64,000 nt of DNA. It comes from an uncultured Pseudomonadota bacterium. Lineage in GTDB: Bacteria; Myxococcota_A; UBA796; SXON01. Positions 8,519-16,701 of this stretch are shown in pieces (position 1 is the stretch's first letter; the number at the start of each line of letters is the position of its first letter). The stretch covers positions 1 through 64,000 of the forward strand of contig CAIUMM010000040.1 in assembly GCA_903900265.1 (NCBI GenBank), written 5' to 3'. The position numbers and the translations under genes were made by a program. Below the pieces are notes generated by a model that ran no database searches, was not told the origin of the DNA, and worked only from the letters and a program-made list of their open reading frames with translations.

Positions 8519-10003
8519 ATGCGCACACTCGGTATGACCGTCGAACGCCGCTGGATCTTCTGGCTCTTAGTGGCGCTTGTGGTCCTGCCGACGCTCGGGC
8601 TCGTCGCGTACGGCCTCTCCGGCCTCAAAAACCAGCGCGACGCCGCAGAGGCGCGCCTCCGGGACCGCTACCTGCTGCAGGCTGCGGCCGTAGAGCAGGG
8701 CATCTTGCAGCGCCTCGGCGAAGAAGACACCCGGCTTCGGCAACAGCTCGTCACGGTGCCCGACGACGGCATGGCCGAAGCGCTCGCACACATTGGCAAG
8801 CCCGGGAGCGTCGTCGATCGCACGTGGGCGCTGGATGACCCAGCGCTGGCCATCGCGATCCCCGAAGGCACGGTGGAGGCGCTGACCGCGCAGGCCCCGC
8901 TGACCTTCATCCATGCGGCGGACTCGGGCACCATCGCGCTCTCCCGCATCAACGACCATCGCGTGGTCGCGTACCGGTTCAACCTCGCCGCGCTCGACGC
9001 CGTCGTTGTTCCTGAAATTGTAAGCCGACAGTTCTCCACCGAGCAGGCTGTTTACCACCTCGCCCCCGCCCAACGGGACGCGTCGGCCACGCCGGTCAGC
9101 ATCGAATCGCTGCGGGAGGATCTCTCGCGGCGCTCCGACAAAGACGCCGAAGTGGACAGGCCCATGGCGCCCCCCTTTGACCACTGGCGCATCACCGTCG
9201 CGGCCCCGCCCAGCGCCTTCAGCAGCTCCAACTCCGGCACGATCACCGTGGTGCTGGTCCTCGCGGCGCTGGTGGTCACCGGGATCACGCTGATGGGCAG
9301 AGCCGTGGCCGAGCAAATCCGCCTCGCCCGCCTGCAAACCGAGTTCGTCGCGAACGTGTCGCACGAGCTGCGCACGCCGCTGACGTCCATCCGCATGTTC
9401 GTCGAGACCCTGCAGAGCGGCCGCGTCACCGAGCCCGAGCGAGTGCAGGAGTGCCTCGGCATCGTCGCCGACGAGAGCGAGCGCCTGACGCGCAAGATCG
9501 AGCGCGTGCTGTCCTGGGCGCGGCTTGAGGCCGGTCGGCGGCTCTATGAGATGGAGCTGCTCAGCCCGCAGCAGGTGATCGATGCTTCGCTCGCCGCGTT
9601 CCAGACCGTGCAGTTGGACCAGCCGGTGCAGGTCAGCGTCGCGGTCCCGAACGGCCTCCCCGAGCTGATGGCCGACTCGGACGCGCTGGTCGAGGTGTTC
9701 TTGAACCTGCTGTCCAACGCTCGAAAGTACGGGGGAACGCAGATCAAGATCGACGCCCGCGCCGACCGCGGCGGCGTGGTGATCTCGGTGACCGACAACG
9801 GGCCAGGCATCCCCGTCGCAGAACGCAAACGCATCTTCGAGAAGTTCTACCGGCCGGATCTCCTGCAAACCCGACGCGCGGAGGGCAGCGGACTGGGCTT
9901 GGCGATCGTCAAAGCCATCGTACACGCCCACAACGGCCGGGTCACCGTCGAGAGCGCCCCCGGAAAGGGAGCGCGATTCGCAGTTTGGCTCCCGAGGGCG
10001 TGA
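8519..10003 (+). CDS. Orphan membrane sensor histidine kinase
   Basis: A 494-residue two-component kinase. The first transmembrane helix spans about residues 10-34 (WIFWLLVALVVLPTLGL), followed by a ~200-residue periplasmic sensor region that I do not recognise, then a second helix near 240-262 (TVVLVLAALVVTGITL). The HisKA H-box is FVANVSHELRTPLTSIRMF with phospho-acceptor His 282. The ATPase domain has the N-box NLLSNARKYGG, G1 DNGPGIP and G2 GSGLGLAIV. No HAMP domain is evident. There is no response regulator next to it: rpoD precedes it and pnp converges on it, so its partner must be elsewhere. The ATG at 8519 is chosen because the basic residues before the first helix follow directly (VERR). 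Kinase identity is firm, the signal unknown. Confidence 0.95.
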   Translation: MRTLGMTVERRWIFWLLVALVVLPTLGLVAYGLSGLKNQRDAAEARLRDRYLLQAAAVEQGILQRLGEEDTRLRQQLVTVPDDGMAEALAHIGKPGSVVDRTWALDDPALAIAIPEGTVEALTAQAPLTFIHAADSGTIALSRINDHRVVAYRFNLAALDAVVVPEIVSRQFSTEQAVYHLAPAQRDASATPVSIESLREDLSRRSDKDAEVDRPMAPPFDHWRITVAAPPSAFSSSNSGTITVVLVLAALVVTGITLMGRAVAEQIRLARLQTEFVANVSHELRTPLTSIRMFVETLQSGRVTEPERVQECLGIVADESERLTRKIERVLSWARLEAGRRLYEMELLSPQQVIDASLAAFQTVQLDQPVQVSVAVPNGLPELMADSDALVEVFLNLLSNARKYGGTQIKIDARADRGGVVISVTDNGPGIPVAERKRIFEKFYRPDLLQTRRAEGSGLGLAIVKAIVHAHNGRVTVESAPGKGARFAVWLPRA

Positions 10004-10022
10004 AGCGCACCGCCCCAAAAGA

Positions 10023-10057
10023 ACGGGACGTTCGAGCCGAAGCCACGAACGTCCCGT
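10023..10057. terminator. Perfect 12-bp inverted repeat between convergent genes (likely bidirectional terminator)
   Basis: ACGGGACGTTCG (10023-10034) pairs perfectly with CGAACGTCCCGT (10046-10057) around an 11-nt loop. It lies between the convergent histidine kinase and pnp genes. A second hairpin, CCCGGC/GCCGGG with a 6-nt loop, sits at 10071-10088, next to the pnp stop. Neither is followed by a clear T tract on either strand, so Rho-independent function is inferred from position and stem strength. Confidence 0.6.
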
Positions 10058-10096
10058 CGGACTGACGTCCCCCGGCCCGAAAGCCGGGAGCCGGTC

Positions 10097-12214
10097 TCAG
10101 CTCTCTTCGAGCGCCTCTTTGCGGGACAGACGGATCTTGCCCATCTTGTCGATGTCGATGACGCGCACGAGCACTTCGTCGCCTTCGTTCACCACGTCGG
10201 TGACCTTGTTGACGCGCTCCTTGGCGAGGTGGCTGATGTGCACGAGGCCATCGGTGCCCGGGAAGATCTCGACGAAGGCGCCGAAGTCGGTGATGCGCTT
10301 GACGACGCCGACGTAGAGCTTGCCGATCTCGGCTTCAGCGGTGATCTCGCGGATCATCGCGATGCACTTGGCAGCGGCGACCTTGTCGCTCGACGCGACG
10401 TCGACCTTGCCGCTGTCGTCGACGGTCACGCGGCAGCCAGTCTTGTCCTGAAGGCCACGGATGACCTTACCGCCGGGGCCGATGAGCTCGCGGATCTTCT
10501 CAGCCTTGATGTGCAGGCTGGTGATGCGCGGGGCGTACTCGGACATCTCGGTGCGGACCGAAGGGATGGTCTTCAGCATCTCGGAGAGGATGTGCAGACG
10601 ACCTTCGCGGGCCTGGTTGAGCGCGCGGGACATGATCTCGCGGGGAACGCCCGAGATCTTGGTGTCCATCTGGAAGGCGGTGATGCCGTTCGCAGTGCCG
10701 GTGACCTTGAAGTCCATGTCGCCGAGGTGATCTTCGTCGCCGAGGATGTCGGAGAGGACGGCGAACTCGTCGCCCTCTTTGATGAGGCCCATCGCGATGC
10801 CGGCGACAGGCGCCTTGATCGGAACGCCCGCGTCCATGAGCGCGAGGGTGGACCCGCAGACCGTCGCCATCGACGAGGAGCCGTTGGACTCGAGGACGTC
10901 GGAGGTGCAGCGGACGACGTACGGGAACTGCTCCTGGCTGGGCATCACGTACTGGATGGCGCGGTGCGCGAGCGCGCCGTGACCGATCTCGCGGCGCTTG
11001 GGGCCACGGAGGGGGCTGGCCTCGCCGGTGCAGAACGGGGGGAAGTTGTAGGTGAGCAGCCAGCGACGGAATACGCCGGTCGTACCTGCGAAGTCGAGGC
11101 GCTGAGCGTCATCTTCTACGCCGAGCGTCGCAGCGACGAAGGCCTGAGTCTCGCCACGGGTGAACACCGCGGAGCCGTGCGTACGGGGAGAGACGCCGAC
11201 TTCCGTCCAGATGGCGCGGATCTCGTCGGTGGCGCGACCGTCGAGACGGACGCCCTCTTCGATGACCATCGTGCGCATCTCGTGCTTCATCAGCTTCTCG
11301 AAGATCGCGTCGGCCTGCATCGCGGTCGCGGCGGCGAGCGTCGGGTCGGCGATGTGCGCGGTAGCTGCGGCGATGGCGGCGACTTTCGCAGCCTTCAACG
11401 CGTCTTTACGCTCGAACTTACCGGGGGTGCGGAGCGCGACGCCCACGGCCTTCTTGGCCGAGGTCTTGACCGCGTCGACCAGCTCGGCCGCCGGAGCGGG
11501 CTGATCGTCAACCGGGCGCTTGGGAGCGGAGCCGGTGAGCTTGCGGAGCTCGTCGATCGCGGCGCAGATCTTCTTGATCTCCGCATGGGCGAGGTCCATC
11601 GCGTCCATCATGATCGCTTCGCTGACCTCGCGGCCACCGCCTTCGACCATGCACACCGAGTCAGCGGTGCCCGCCACGACGATGGCGAGATCCGCGTTGT
11701 CGATGAGGTCCATCGCCGGGTTGACGTGGAACTTGCCGTCTACCGAGATGACGCGCACGCCGGCGACGGCGGCCTTGTAGGGCACGTCGGAGATGTGGAG
11801 CGCAGCCGACAAGCCGCACACGCTGAGCACGTCGGTGTCACAAGCGGGGTCAAAAGACATGACCGTCGCGATGCACTGGGTCTCAAAGCGCCAGGTCTTG
11901 GGGAGCTGCGGGCGGATCGGGCGATCGATGACGCGCGACGCGAGGATCTCGCGCTCGTTCTGACGCCCTTCACGCTTGAAGAAGCCGCCGGGGATCTTGC
12001 CGTACGCGGCGGTGCGATCCATGTACTCGACGGTGAGCGGCACGAAGTCGAAGCGCGAGGGACTGGTGCCGGCGACGGCGGTGCAGAGCACCTGGCTGTC
12101 GGCCATGGACACCACGACGGCGCCGGACGACTGCTTGGCGTACTTGCCGGTGGAGAGGGTCATGGTACGACCGCCGACTTCGACGGATACGGAGATGGGA
12201 TTGAGAGGTTGCAT
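10097..12214 (-). CDS. pnp: Polyribonucleotide nucleotidyltransferase (PNPase)
   Basis: PNPase degrades RNA 3'-5' by phosphorolysis. The 705-residue protein has two RNase PH-like domains (first FVPLTVEYMDRTAAYGKIPG, second MVIEEGVRLDGRATDEIR), the phosphate-binding stretch DVLESNGSSSMATVCG, the catalytic-site segment DILGDEDHLGDMDFKV, a KH domain with GPGGKVIRGLQ, and a C-terminal S1 domain (GVVKRITDFGAFVEIFPG). Length is typical (~700). The frame is open 26 codons further upstream, but the conserved N-terminus MQPLNPISVSVEVGGRTM fits the ATG at 12214. It lies 318 bp downstream of rpsO, the usual rpsO-pnp arrangement. Confidence 0.98.
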   Translation of the reverse strand: MQPLNPISVSVEVGGRTMTLSTGKYAKQSSGAVVVSMADSQVLCTAVAGTSPSRFDFVPLTVEYMDRTAAYGKIPGGFFKREGRQNEREILASRVIDRPIRPQLPKTWRFETQCIATVMSFDPACDTDVLSVCGLSAALHISDVPYKAAVAGVRVISVDGKFHVNPAMDLIDNADLAIVVAGTADSVCMVEGGGREVSEAIMMDAMDLAHAEIKKICAAIDELRKLTGSAPKRPVDDQPAPAAELVDAVKTSAKKAVGVALRTPGKFERKDALKAAKVAAIAAATAHIADPTLAAATAMQADAIFEKLMKHEMRTMVIEEGVRLDGRATDEIRAIWTEVGVSPRTHGSAVFTRGETQAFVAATLGVEDDAQRLDFAGTTGVFRRWLLTYNFPPFCTGEASPLRGPKRREIGHGALAHRAIQYVMPSQEQFPYVVRCTSDVLESNGSSSMATVCGSTLALMDAGVPIKAPVAGIAMGLIKEGDEFAVLSDILGDEDHLGDMDFKVTGTANGITAFQMDTKISGVPREIMSRALNQAREGRLHILSEMLKTIPSVRTEMSEYAPRITSLHIKAEKIRELIGPGGKVIRGLQDKTGCRVTVDDSGKVDVASSDKVAAAKCIAMIREITAEAEIGKLYVGVVKRITDFGAFVEIFPGTDGLVHISHLAKERVNKVTDVVNEGDEVLVRVIDIDKMGKIRLSRKEALEES

Positions 12215-12365
12215 TGTATATACCTGTGGTTTTCTGTTTGTTTCAGAGCCACGCCGTAGCAGAGTGCTGGGGCCGTGGAGTACCGAACGCAAACCGGAAG
12301 GCCACTTGCAGCCAGAGTCCCCGTAGACCTACTCGGATTGAGCCCGGATCCGACCCTGATGACAT

Positions 12366-12384
12366 CAGACCTCAACGAGGTCTG
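12366..12384 (-). promoter_or_regulatory. Hairpin in the rpsO-pnp intergenic leader
   Basis: The 318 bases between rpsO and pnp (12215-12532) contain no convincing gene but several hairpins. This one is a perfect 8-bp stem (CAGACCTC / GAGGTCTG) with a 3-nt loop, about 150 nt upstream of the pnp start. In enterobacteria a leader hairpin here is cut by RNase III and mediates pnp autoregulation; a similar role is only an analogy. Confidence 0.4.
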
Positions 12385-12471
12385 TGAAAAGCAGGGAGGA
12401 CGCGCTCAGCCCGCGAAGATCTGCGAAGCAGTCCGCCAGGGTGCGTATCGGAAGAGAGTGGAAAAGAACGT

Positions 12472-12522
12472 GGGCAGGAACCCTGCCCGAATAGTCGAAC
12501 GGCAGCCCGAAGGCTGCCGTTC
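12472..12522 (-). terminator. Tandem hairpins downstream of rpsO
   Basis: On the minus strand directly after the rpsO stop there is an 11-bp perfect stem (12497-12507 with 12512-12522, tetraloop region CGAA on the plus strand) and then a 7-bp stem (GGGCAGG / CCTGCCC, 12472-12488). There is no T tract. They may be an attenuator, a processing site or an mRNA 3'-end stabiliser for rpsO. Confidence 0.55.
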
Positions 12523-12532
12523 CGCGTTGCGC

Positions 12533-12802
12533 CTACTTACGCAGGCCAAGCTTCTGGATGATCGCGTCGTACCGAGCCGCTTCGGTGTTCCGAAGGTACT
12601 TCAGCAAGCGACGGCGCTGTCCGACCAGCTTGAGCAGACCACGACGGCTGTGGTGGTCCTTCGAGTGGGTCTTGAAGTGCTCGGTCAGGTAGGTGATGCG
12701 TGCGGTGAGGATCGCGACCTGCACTTCCGGGGAGCCGGAGTCAGAGTCGTGGGTTTTGAAGGTCGAGATGAGCTCGGTCTTCGCGGTATCGGTGAGGGCC
12801 AT
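12533..12802 (-). CDS. rpsO: 30S ribosomal protein S15
   Basis: S15 is an early binder of 16S rRNA in the 30S platform. The 89-residue protein has the family's exact length and landmarks: [39 protein letters not shown] and [11 protein letters not shown], including the [11 protein letters not shown] segment that contacts rRNA. The ATG at 12802 is preceded by AAAGGAGA, a good ribosome binding site. It is followed by pnp in the same direction, as in most bacteria. Confidence 0.98.
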   Translation of the reverse strand: MALTDTAKTELISTFKTHDSDSGSPEVQVAILTARITYLTEHFKTHSKDHHSRRGLLKLVGQRRRLLKYLRNTEAARYDAIIQKLGLRK

Positions 12803-12878
12803 GGAGTCTCCTTTGGGTGATTACGACCGCATTCTGGTGGGCATGGCCACCCGCCTGAGCGCAGTACGCAAGGCGCGG

Positions 12879-12907
12879 CCTCTATGATTTCCTCCTTGGG
12901 TTGTCAA
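12879..12907 (-). promoter_or_regulatory. Putative sigma-70 promoter of rpsO-pnp
   Basis: On the minus strand a perfect TTGACA (plus 12902-12907) is followed after 17 bp by TAGAGG (12879-12884), about 75 bp upstream of the rpsO start. The -35 element overlaps the stop codon of the preceding DUF1499 gene. The -10 is weak; CATAGA at 15 bp spacing is an alternative. Confidence 0.5.
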
Positions 12908-13359
12908 GGGGCTTCGACCGGAGACCCCGCCGGAAAGCTCGCAACCCACGCCGCCCGAAGCGCCTCTACCCGCTCCCGATTCACGCCCAGATCGCCGTGA
13001 CCCGTTCGGGAGGCCGAGCGGACGTGCACGACCCCCGCCGCACCGTCGACGCGTAGCTCTACGTCGTCCACAAAGCCAAAGATGCGCGAAGAGAAGGTCG
13101 CGGTGAACCACGTAGGTCCGCCGCCAACAATGGTCGCGCGGGGCATCCCGGCGACGATGGTGCGCAGGCGGACCATCGCATCGTTTGGCATCGCCTGCCC
13201 GGCAGGCGGCCGCAGCGCCTCGATGAAATGGGTGGCGTCGCCTGAATAGGCCTCGCTGCTCACGCAGTTGGGCGAGGATGGACAGACCTGCAGATGTCCG
13301 GGCACCGCCGCGGGAAGTTCCGCCTTACAGCTGATCAAGAGCATCAAAACCACAGTCAC
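12904..13359 (-). CDS. DUF1499 family lipoprotein
   Basis: A 151-residue secreted lipoprotein of unknown function. The N-terminus has a short hydrophobic signal (VVLMLLISC) with the lipobox cysteine at residue 11. The mature part matches what I know of DUF1499: an N-terminal CPSSPNCVSS motif, then YSGDATHFIEAL, GPTWFTATFSSRIFGFVDD and a final basic/acidic SRTGHGDLGVNRERVEALR block. The GTG start (13359) overlaps the ABC transporter stop as GTGA, indicating translational coupling; a GAGGTGAGG ribosome site lies just before it. It is the last gene of the operon 18974-12904. The function of the family is not established. Confidence 0.85.
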   Translation of the reverse strand: MTVVLMLLISCKAELPAAVPGHLQVCPSSPNCVSSEAYSGDATHFIEALRPPAGQAMPNDAMVRLRTIVAGMPRATIVGGGPTWFTATFSSRIFGFVDDVELRVDGAAGVVHVRSASRTGHGDLGVNRERVEALRAAWVASFPAGSPVEAP

Positions 13360-15077
13360 AGCCTCACCTCGGCGTCCGGAGTGCGTTCGCGAGCGACCTG
13401 CGCTCGCCAAAGCGCAGCGTAAGCCCCTCCCGCTCGAAGTAGCCCCTCATGGGTGCCCGACTCCACGATTCCACGGTCAAAAACCACGATCTGGTCGTAT
13501 TCGACCACCGTTCGCAGTCGATGCGCCACGGTCAACAGCGTGCGCTCTGGACGGTCAGCGAGCACACGCATCACGCGCGCCTCGGTGTCCGGGTCCATCG
13601 CGCTCGTCGCTTCGTCCAGCAGCAACACTTCCGGCTCGTGCACCAGCGTACGCGCGAGGCAGAGCAGCTGCACCTCGCCTCGCGAGAGGGTCTCGCCGCC
13701 CGGCCCCACCATGGTCTCCGGCGTCAACCGCTGAGAAAGCCCCACCTCGGCGAGCAGCGCAGCGGCACGAGCGCGCCCATCTGAGCCTTCAAGGCCAAGG
13801 CTCTCTAAAACCGTCCCGGGCAAGAGCTGCACCGCCTGAGTGACAAGGCCGATGTGGAGTCGCAGATCGACGACCCGCATCGCCTTCAGGTCCAACCCTG
13901 CGATGCGCACCGTCCCGCCCACCGGGTCGCGAAATCGAGCGACGAGCTGGATCAAAGACGACTTCCCGCCGCCCGTCGGCCCCACGATGGCGACGCGACG
14001 CCCTACAGGCACGCGCAGGGAGACCCCGCTAAAAAGCGGAACGTCTGGATTGTAGGAAAATGAAACTTCGTCAAGCTGAATCCCCTCGCCTACTCCCGGC
14101 CAAGGCGCCGGCTGGACGGGATCCTGCACCGCACGCGGCGTGTCGAGGAGCTCCTTGACGCGCGCCCCGCCCACCCGGGCGCGCTCCAGCGTCGTGATGT
14201 GAAACTGCAGGCGTAGAAACGGCTCAACCATCTTTCGCGCGTAGTCTACGGCGACCAACAGCACCCCGGCCGACAACGCGCCCTTCGCGACCTGCTCGGC
14301 CCCTACCCACACCACCAGCGCCAAAACACCCGAGCGGACTCCAAACAAGCCGTTGAAGAACCACACGCTCTGCAAACCGTAACGAAGATCGGCGTCAAAC
14401 CTTGCCCGTCCCAGCGCGGCGGTGTGCTCCGCAGCAAAGCCGGTGCGATCCATCGAACGCAGCAGCGGGATCGCCGGGATGGTCTCCGCCATCCAGCCGC
14501 TCAGCGCCGTCGCGTGGCTACGCACCTCACCAAACGCCGCCGGCGACACCCTCCGGTACAGGACGACGAGGCCCACCCACAGCGGCACGCTCAACGCCAC
14601 GATGCCCATCAACACCGGCGCAGAGTACCCGAGCACGACGAACATGCCCAGCACGAGCGCGAAGTCGCCGGGGAGCTGCAGGATGACCTCGCTGAACAAA
14701 AGCCGCATCGCTTCTACGTCGCCGCTGACGCGGGCCAACAGCGCGCCGCTCCCGTAGCGGTCGTGCAACGCGACGTCGTGCCGCAGCAGATGCGAGAACA
14801 AACGCTGTTTGACCGACAACATCGCCTGTTGCGCGACCGCTTCGATACGGATCCGCGCCACCCATGTCGCCACCGCCGCGACGCCGACCAGCGCCGCGTA
14901 GCTCAGCGCGCCGATCCACACCCAAGAGAACGGAGCGCCGGGCGCAGCGGCGCGATCGATGGCGCGGCCCATCGCCCAGGATGCGCCAAGGGAAGCGGAG
15001 GCCCCGGCCAGCAGCAAGCCCTCTACGAGCAGCAGCTCACGCATCGCAGGTCGAAAATAGGGCAGCAGCCAACGCAC
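13356..15077 (-). CDS. ABC exporter, fused membrane and ATPase domains
   Basis: A 573-residue half-transporter expected to work as a homodimer in the inner membrane. The first ~310 residues hold the six-helix exporter domain, with visible helices around residues 17-37, 52-70, 133-152 and 155-175 and another near 245-262. The ATPase domain has Walker A GPTGGGKSS (near residue 367), a signature motif LSRGEVQ in place of LSGGQ, Walker B VLLLDEATSAMD and the H-loop VAHRLRT. No peptidase C39 domain is present, so it is not a bacteriocin-type cleaving exporter. It starts 9 bp after the stop of a radical SAM/SPASM gene. Lipid, peptide or modified-protein export are all possible; MsbA-like lipid export cannot be excluded. 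Confidence 0.93.
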   Translation of the reverse strand: MRWLLPYFRPAMRELLLVEGLLLAGASASLGASWAMGRAIDRAAAPGAPFSWVWIGALSYAALVGVAAVATWVARIRIEAVAQQAMLSVKQRLFSHLLRHDVALHDRYGSGALLARVSGDVEAMRLLFSEVILQLPGDFALVLGMFVVLGYSAPVLMGIVALSVPLWVGLVVLYRRVSPAAFGEVRSHATALSGWMAETIPAIPLLRSMDRTGFAAEHTAALGRARFDADLRYGLQSVWFFNGLFGVRSGVLALVVWVGAEQVAKGALSAGVLLVAVDYARKMVEPFLRLQFHITTLERARVGGARVKELLDTPRAVQDPVQPAPWPGVGEGIQLDEVSFSYNPDVPLFSGVSLRVPVGRRVAIVGPTGGGKSSLIQLVARFRDPVGGTVRIAGLDLKAMRVVDLRLHIGLVTQAVQLLPGTVLESLGLEGSDGRARAAALLAEVGLSQRLTPETMVGPGGETLSRGEVQLLCLARTLVHEPEVLLLDEATSAMDPDTEARVMRVLADRPERTLLTVAHRLRTVVEYDQIVVFDRGIVESGTHEGLLRAGGAYAALWRAQVARERTPDAEVRL

Positions 15078-15086
15078 GAAGGGCGA

Positions 15087-16691
15087 CTAACCCAAGCGAC
15101 CCCAGACCTCAGCGATCCCGTGCTTGAGCACGTCGCCTACCGGCGCCTGCAGCGTGGAATCACCGGCGCGGGCGAGCCAGCCGTCCCAAGAGATCCACGG
15201 AGCCGGTGACGGCTCCACCACGACGCGCGCAAAATCCGGCAGCGCTCGCAGCAAATCCGAACGGACCTCCACGCGGCCCACCAACCCAGCGCGCACCGCA
15301 GCGGCGCAGGCCGCCCAAACCCGATCCAGCTCGGGATGCAGCAGCGGGTCGCCGCGCCCGCTCAGCACCAACACGCCGATCCCCCGCCCGCTGGCGCGTA
15401 GCTCGCCGAGCAGGTCTTCTAGGACGTTGGCGCCCATGAAGCCTCGATCAAAAGACAATTGTCCGCGATCTCGCAGGCCATTCCACGCCTCTATATCGTG
15501 CACCACCTCGAATGCAGCGCCCCCAAGCAGCTGCTTCAGCCGCGGGCCTGGGACGAGCGGCACGTCACAGAGCTCGAGCCCCAGCGCCGCGGCCCACGGC
15601 GCCGGCGGAGGTGGAAACCGAGTCCGCAACGCTTGAGTTGCGTGTTGGAGCACTCCTTTGGCGATCACCGGCGCGCTGTCGGCCTCGCGCCGCAGGTAGC
15701 AATTTTGCAGGCACGGAGTCGCGCATTGCTTCACCACTGCGCGCCGAGCGCGAATCGCGGGGGAGCTCCAAAGCTCCTTCAGCGTGTGATCGCGCACCGA
15801 GCCGAATTGGCCAGCCAGAAAGTCCAGCTTGCCGTCGCACATGATCGCGCTGCCGTCCGCGTTGATGTAGAGCTCCTTCCAGCCCGCCCAGCACGGCGCT
15901 TCGAGGGGCGTCAGGTCCGATTCGTAGTAGCGAGGGATGCGGAGCAGGTCGGCGCGGGGCGTCAGGATCGGCAGCGGGCTGTGGTCGACAAGCCGAGCGA
16001 CCAGCTGGGACAACGCTGGTAAATCCTCAGGAAGAAACCACATTCCTGCGACGGTCGGGTCCTCGGGATTCCGAAACAGGTTCAACACCTGAACCCCGCT
16101 GAAGCCCTCGGCCGCCAACCGCTCCAACAGCTCGGGGAACTCGCTCAGGTTCTTTCGGTGCAGGATCACATTCGCGAGGATCTTCCTCCGAGGCTGACCG
16201 GCCGCGACGTCAGCTACCCGCAGCATTCGGTAACCGCCGAGCGCACGCCGAAAATTTCCCGCGCCCCGCACGGCGTCATGCGTCGCTTCGAGCCCGTCGA
16301 TGCTGACGTTGATGTGCAGCTGCTCCGGAGGAAGCTGGGCGACGCGCGCAGCGCGGACCTCGGAGATCAGCGTAGCGTTCGTGGTCAGCGTCACGAACAT
16401 CTGCCGCTGGATGGCGTGCTCGAGGATGTCTTCGAGGTCCTTTCGCACAAAGGCCTCGCCCCCCAGAGGGTTGAACACGCGCACGCCCCAGGCGCTCGCT
16501 TGATCGATGAGCCCCAGCACCTCCTCGCGCGAGAGCTCCGGCGAGTCGTAGCACGTGGTGCACATCACACAGGCGAGGTTGCATCGCAGCGTGAGGTTGA
16601 CGGTCAGCCAATCCGGAGGAGCCCAGCCGCGGTTGGCCAATCGGCTGCCATACAGCAGAGCGTCCCGTCGCAGGTCGACAAGGGAGCGCAT
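15087..16691 (-). CDS. Radical SAM/SPASM enzyme with a C-terminal degenerate radical SAM-like domain
   Basis: A 534-residue protein. The radical SAM cluster motif is CNLACVMC (C37, C41, C44), followed by the NPLGGEAFVRKDLEDIL SAM-binding region, GVQVLNLFRN and a SPASM-type auxiliary cluster region (CDGKLDF ... CATPCLQNC) near residues 285-330. After that come another ~200 residues resembling a second barrel: VLVLSGRGDPLLHPELDRVW mimics the GGEPLLHPDL element, yet no CxxxCxxC precedes it. Family knowledge: SPASM enzymes often modify peptides or proteins. The ATG at 16691 follows the kinase stop by 10 bp; an upstream ATG (16736) would overlap the kinase. Neighbours are a Ser/Thr kinase and an ABC exporter in one operon, suggesting a modify-and-export role (inference). 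Confidence 0.92.
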   Translation of the reverse strand: MRSLVDLRRDALLYGSRLANRGWAPPDWLTVNLTLRCNLACVMCTTCYDSPELSREEVLGLIDQASAWGVRVFNPLGGEAFVRKDLEDILEHAIQRQMFVTLTTNATLISEVRAARVAQLPPEQLHINVSIDGLEATHDAVRGAGNFRRALGGYRMLRVADVAAGQPRRKILANVILHRKNLSEFPELLERLAAEGFSGVQVLNLFRNPEDPTVAGMWFLPEDLPALSQLVARLVDHSPLPILTPRADLLRIPRYYESDLTPLEAPCWAGWKELYINADGSAIMCDGKLDFLAGQFGSVRDHTLKELWSSPAIRARRAVVKQCATPCLQNCYLRREADSAPVIAKGVLQHATQALRTRFPPPPAPWAAALGLELCDVPLVPGPRLKQLLGGAAFEVVHDIEAWNGLRDRGQLSFDRGFMGANVLEDLLGELRASGRGIGVLVLSGRGDPLLHPELDRVWAACAAAVRAGLVGRVEVRSDLLRALPDFARVVVEPSPAPWISWDGWLARAGDSTLQAPVGDVLKHGIAEVWGRLG

Positions 16692-16701
16692 CGTGAAGCT
16701 G

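Noticed and set aside
10229..12259. 676-codon frame antisense to pnp
   Set aside because: Shadow of high-GC third-position bias in pnp; composition is repetitive and no start context exists.
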